Shown: positions 62,324 through 64,000 of the stretch, one piece after another | How the letters are laid out: every line of letters begins with the position of its first letter | How positions within the stretch are numbered: position 1 is the stretch's first letter | NCBI GenBank assembly: GCA_037954235.1 | Contig: JBBMOA010000017.1 | Coordinates: 2,487,501-2,551,500 of the forward strand | Reading direction: 5' to 3' | Length of the DNA stretch: 64,000 bases | From: Aulostomus chinensis | Taxonomy: Eukaryota > Chordata > Actinopteri > Syngnathiformes > Aulostomidae | Notes under the pieces: generated by a model | What the model was told of the DNA's origin: nothing | What the model saw: the letters and a program-made list of their open reading frames with translations, nothing else | The model's database searches: none | Made by a program: the position numbers and the translations under genes

Positions 62324-62397
62324 CTCTTCATCTGATCCACCACCTCCTGCTGGATGGCCTGGTACCTCTCCACCGTCATGTTATGAACACGCAGTTC
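62324..62397 (-). CDS. penultimate exon of the same unidentified gene
   Basis: From an acceptor at CTCCTGAG the frame reads ELRVHNMTVERYQAIQQEVV then DQMK, with a GTAGGT donor in phase 2 that joins the 62210 exon cleanly (AG|A). The acceptor lies inside an 18-bp perfect hairpin (62383-62426), so the 5' boundary is uncertain. Upstream exons were not linked in phase. Confidence 0.5.
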
Positions 62398-62426
62398 CTC
62401 AGGAGCCCGAGGAACTGCGTGTTCAT
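62383..62426. repeat. 18-bp perfect inverted repeat with 8-nt loop
   Basis: ATGAACACGCAGTTCCTC pairs fully with GAGGAACTGCGTGTTCAT around AGGAGCCC. A third partial copy (GCACGCAGTTCC) follows at 62430. The hairpin covers the putative acceptor of the 62324-62397 exon. Confidence 0.9.
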
Positions 62427-62494
62427 GCTGCACGCAGTTCCTTCCTTTCATGCTTTTTTCTAATAAGTCGTCTCTCGCACTGAACAACATCCCA

Positions 62495-63433
62495 CATCAC
62501 ATTTGTCCCAGTTTCTTCACAACATACACATTCTTATCTTTAGCTTGGATGTTTTGTGAAGCTGGACTGAAATCATCATCATAGTTGCTGAGTAAAATGA
62601 AGACCTCGTCAACTGAAACAACGTCCTCTTCAGGGCTCACCTCAGTGGACCGCGTGGGCTCTCAATTACCACCTTGAGAGTCAGCAGCTGCTTGAGTTGG
62701 AAAGACCAGCATCCACTCACCAGGCGCCATTTCAACATCTCAATATAAAGTTTATTTGCAAGACATGTGCAAAAAAAGCCACACAACATCTTCAGCTTCA
62801 CATCACAATGCAGACTCACATCCAGGAGTGGTGTTTTAGTGCCTCTGTGAAATCAAAGATCTTTGACAAATGTTGGACACATAAAGAAAATAACATAAAT
62901 GAGGGGATTGAGATTATCCACACACACTGCAGTAGATTGCACAAGGACGAGGATGGGAGTTTGGCCAGGCAGGCAAGCTTGTCTTGCAGAGTGAATGCGA
63001 TGTGACCCAGAGGAGTCAGTCAGTTTGTAGTGAGAAATTCAGCAGGACTTGTAATGTGCAGTCTCTCAGCTTTACAGAGCTACTGAGTCGGGTGGGTTCC
63101 TCAGTGAACCGCAGCCTGGCTGGATTCAGACCTTCACCTTCCACTGAACCTACCAGTGGACCCTCAAAGCTGGGGGGAAAAGAAGCACTTTGGTGACCAC
63201 ACCATGAAGCGCACCTGTAGTAAGAGTCATAGTAATGGCTGCTTATGCCAAGCAACACAATGGAAAAAAAACCCAAAACCCAACAAATCTTAAAGTCATG
63301 ACAACTAACGCTTGAATACGAAGGTTCCTCCATTTTCCTCGTTTGCCGAGGGCCACGCAGTCGTTCATTTTTCAGGGCAAAACCACAATGTGGGAATCGA
63401 ACTTGCAGTTGCTTGAAAGCATTTTCTTTTAAA
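62495..63433. mobile_element. 939-bp insertion in the right arm, 12-bp flanking duplication
   Basis: The flanking 12-bp direct repeats and the uninterrupted left arm argue for insertion. I see no poly(A), LTR, terminal inverted repeats or known transposase. On the minus strand it contains a short frame with a hydrophobic stretch ending at a splice-like site (63215-63333), and GTTCGATTCCCAC, a box B-like motif, near its right end. The element type is unknown. Confidence 0.5.
63215..63333 (-). CDS. possible first exon with membrane anchor, unidentified
   Basis: From the ATG at 63333 the frame reads MEEPSYSSVSCHDFKICWVL, then GFFSIVLLGI and a Tyr-rich segment, ending at TACAG|GTGCGC. The hydrophobic run (about residues 16-31) would suit a signal anchor. 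A further acceptor (TTTTCCCCCCAG) follows in matching phase at about 63164 (SFEGPL, then GTAGGT). I could not connect it in phase to the exons at 62397-61892, and it lies inside the inserted segment, so a gene here is speculative. Confidence 0.25.
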
Positions 63434-64000
63434 AACAACATCCCAGACGGGAGCTCTGGAACAACACCTGTGTGTCTACAAAAACTGTGTTTATGGACTT
63501 TTATACCTGGCTTTGAAAGACTGAGGGGGTCATGACGTTCTAACCTGCCCAACACAAACATGTGACCCCCCTGACAACAGTGATATGCTTCAAGTATCAA
63601 CAGACACCGACGCAGCCGTGTTACGCAGAGTAGAAGTGTTACATTGATGTGTCTATGTTCAGGATGACGCAGTCAGCCAAACCACTTACATGTAGATAGG
63701 ATGTCATTAAACATTGCTTTTTTTCTTTGAGTGTCTGACTACATTTTAACCATAGAGTGGAGTCAATTAGATGTTCATTCTTAAATGTGTAACACCAGAA
63801 AAAACACATGCTAGAAACGGCCTGTTTCCATTGTGCATACGAAACATGTCGGATCTTGGTTTGGGGATTTCAGATGCTGGACTCTGGAGTCTCATCTGAT
63901 TGCAACAGTGTTTCCAGCGTGTGTTTTCCCTCCATGAGCGCCATCGCCTGATGGTTTGTCTGTTTTTAGCAGGCTACCAAACATTCCCACCCTCCTGGTT

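Larger units (their letters stand above)
62460..64000. repeat. large inverted repeat, right arm with insertion
   Basis: 63434-64000 pairs with 60401-60967 and 62460-62494 pairs with 60956-60990. Between the two parts lies 62495-63433, absent from the left arm and bounded by the 12-bp direct repeat AACAACATCCCA (62483-62494 and 63434-63445). The arm runs off the window. Confidence 0.93.

Overview
The window is nuclear DNA of a ray-finned fish. Two vertebrate genes are recognisable (a GALNT16-type glycosyltransferase and the HOPS subunit VPS39), all mapped introns are GT-AG, and the rest is typical teleost non-coding DNA: long CA/GT tracts, a GATA/GACA satellite, a teleost tRNA-type SINE, a Ty3/gypsy remnant and hAT-like fragments. 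Most apparent open frames lie in tandem repeats and are not genes.

Layout. 1-1700 is a GATA/GACA (Bkm-type) satellite. 1700-6204 appears to be the start of intron 1 of galnt16, whose first coding exon is at 6205-6405 on the minus strand; the rest of that gene lies left of the window. 6.4-17.5 kb is mostly intergenic with micro- and minisatellites. 17.6-21.1 kb looks like an unrecognised plus-strand gene: a CRE/ETS promoter, an ATG, then three short phase-0 exons running into a 1.2 kb pyrimidine tract; its first intron holds exactly 23 copies of a 29-bp minisatellite. 21.8-23.2 kb holds a decayed Ty3/gypsy pol fragment between two 125-bp direct repeats. 26.4-26.8 kb has a possible coiled-coil exon or pseudogene.

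30.8-59.2 kb is a complete vps39 gene on the minus strand. I reconstructed 24 coding exons by matching the conserved protein and checking splice sites and phases. They sum to 2631 nt (876 codons plus stop), against 875 or 886 residues for the two human isoforms. The promoter side (59.2-59.9 kb) carries a perfect CRE and a 9/10 match to the CLEAR lysosomal element, which fits the protein's late-endosome/lysosome tethering role.

The right end (60.4-64.0 kb) is the least ordinary part. It is a large inverted duplication with collinear arms of at least 567 bp reaching the window edge and a spacer holding the last two exons of an unidentified minus-strand gene. The right arm is interrupted by a 939-bp segment flanked by 12-bp direct repeats.

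No CRISPR array, rRNA or complete tRNA gene was seen.
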